Virus record (IMG/VR): IMGVR_UViG_3300036840_000012
Coordinates: 1-22,340 of that record
Reading direction: 5' to 3' (one strand)
From: a virus
DNA: 22,340 bases
Shown here: positions 21,580 through 22,340 of the stretch, piece after piece
Position numbering within the stretch: position 1 is the first letter of the stretch
Layout of the letters: every line of letters begins with the position of its first letter
Notes under the pieces: model-generated
The model's input: only the letters and a program-made list of their open reading frames with translations
Told to the model about the DNA's origin: nothing
Database searches by the model: none
Made by a program: the position numbers and the translations under genes

Positions 21580-22340
21580 AGGTCCGCCCTCCAATCCTGA
21601 ATCTCCTCGAGGAGCTCCCGCGCTTGCTGGTCCTCCACAATGAGGCGCTTGACGCGGTTGGTTTCCGCATACACGTCGCCGATCTCCTCCCCGCTCTCCT
21701 CGGCCGCCTCCGCGCTTTGCAGCCCGTCGATCAGCACGCGCAGCGCCGCCGCGAACGCCTGCGCGCGCGTCTCGCGCTTCGAGCGCGCGGCGTTGCTCAC
21801 GTACAGCTCCTCGATCCGCGCGCACAGCGCGGCGCGCGCCTCCTCCACGCCGTGCTCCGCTTCTGCCTCCACGAGCCGCGCGTCGGGCGCGGGCACACCG
21901 GCGGCCTGCTGCTCGAGCTCGAGCTCCGAGGCGCGCTTGACGCCCTCGAAGTGCCGCCCGCCGCGCGCGCCCGTCGCCGGGCACGTCAGCTCCCACAGGA
22001 ATTGCGCCATGCGCCGAGAGGCGATCCGCGCGACGGTCCCGCGCAACCACTCATCGGGGATCGGCTTGCGCGCGAGAGCTTCGAGCACGACCGTCCACGT
22101 CTCCTGCATCAGCTCCAGCCGGTCTGCCCACCACACTTTCTTGCAGTAGGCGCCAGAGACCTCCTCGATGACCTTGGAGATTATGGCGGTTCGCTCGACC
22201 GTGAGCAGGGCCGGCGCGCTCGGCTCTGCGGCGACCTCCTGAGCTTTGCGCTCGGCCTCCACAGCCGCCGCTATGATCTCGGCGTTCGTGACCCGGAACC
22301 ACTGCTTGTAAGTCTTCCCCTTACGCGCAACCTCTCTCTG
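21576..22340 (-). CDS. Possible sigma-70-like transcription factor (N-terminus may extend past the window edge)
   Basis: The frame is open to the right edge, 255 codons, with coherent sequence there (TYKQWFRVTNAEIIAAAVEAE). The first possible start inside the window is the GTG at 22262, which has no good ribosome binding site, so the true start may lie outside. Within it, YCKKVWWADRLELMQETWTVVLEAL then DEWLRGTVARIASRRMAQFL resembles sigma region 2 (a DNA-melting helix, then a helix ending in an R..R.). A helical C-terminus with GEEIGDVYAETNRVKRLIVEDQQ could be region 4. If correct, it would redirect host RNA polymerase to phage promoters. The resemblance is only moderate. A coiled helical protein of unknown function is the alternative. 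The stop overlaps the helix-turn-helix gene as GTGA. Confidence 0.45.
   Translation of the reverse strand, partial: QREVARKGKTYKQWFRVTNAEIIAAAVEAERKAQEVAAEPSAPALLTVERTAIISKVIEEVSGAYCKKVWWADRLELMQETWTVVLEALARKPIPDEWLRGTVARIASRRMAQFLWELTCPATGARGGRHFEGVKRASELELEQQAAGVPAPDARLVEAEAEHGVEEARAALCARIEELYVSNAARSKRETRAQAFAAALRVLIDGLQSAEAAEESGEEIGDVYAETNRVKRLIVEDQQARELLEEIQDWRADL

Overview
The window looks like part of the replication and recombination region of a double-stranded DNA tailed bacteriophage (or a closely related provirus) of a GC-rich bacterial host. The reasons are the dense packing of genes, many joined by ATGA or GTGA stop/start overlaps, and a full phage-type replisome next to a T4-like recombination set. 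I see no structural, lysis or integrase genes, and no rRNA, tRNA or CRISPR. The host cannot be named from this sequence. High G/C at third codon positions, GGAGG-type ribosome binding sites and a lipoprotein signal point only to a GC-rich bacterium.

Layout, in the direction of transcription (almost everything runs leftward, on the minus strand). At the right edge is a partial gene with a weak sigma-factor resemblance, then a small helix-turn-helix protein, a predicted lipoprotein with a metzincin zinc-protease signature, a UvsW-like superfamily 2 helicase coupled to it by a GTGA overlap, and a small uncertain ORF. About 620 bases without a convincing gene follow (18591-19209). They hold an AT-rich tract and several strong hairpins, and are a candidate origin, leader or structured RNA. 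Next leftward come a 237-aa unknown, two small unknowns, a DnaB-like helicase, a 37-aa predicted membrane peptide and a DnaG-like primase.

A short rightward cassette (14084-14966: a Dam-like adenine methyltransferase and an unknown) interrupts the leftward series. It faces the primase tail to tail and diverges from the next leftward operon across a 122-bp gap with repeated CACAATCG motifs and a plausible leftward promoter. That operon encodes an unknown protein, a MoxR-like AAA ATPase, a HExxH metallopeptidase/VWA protein, an HNH-AP2 homing-type endonuclease, an unknown, ATP-dependent DNA ligase, a small zinc-binding protein, a 266-aa linker-rich unknown, a family A DNA polymerase with an N-terminal uracil-DNA-glycosylase-like domain, an 82-aa unknown, a possible UvsY-like mediator, a gp32-like single-stranded DNA-binding protein, RecA, SbcD and SbcC (cut by the left edge).

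Together the genes give unwinding (DnaB-like), priming, synthesis (PolA), nick sealing (ligase) and single-strand protection (SSB), plus end resection (SbcCD), strand exchange (RecA, possibly helped by a UvsY-like protein) and branch remodelling (UvsW-like). This suggests recombination-dependent replication as in T4, although the recombinase is a bacterial-type RecA. The less expected parts are the MoxR/VWA-metallopeptidase pair, the secreted metzincin lipoprotein coupled to a helicase, the polymerase's degenerate glycosylase domain and the structured gene-free region.
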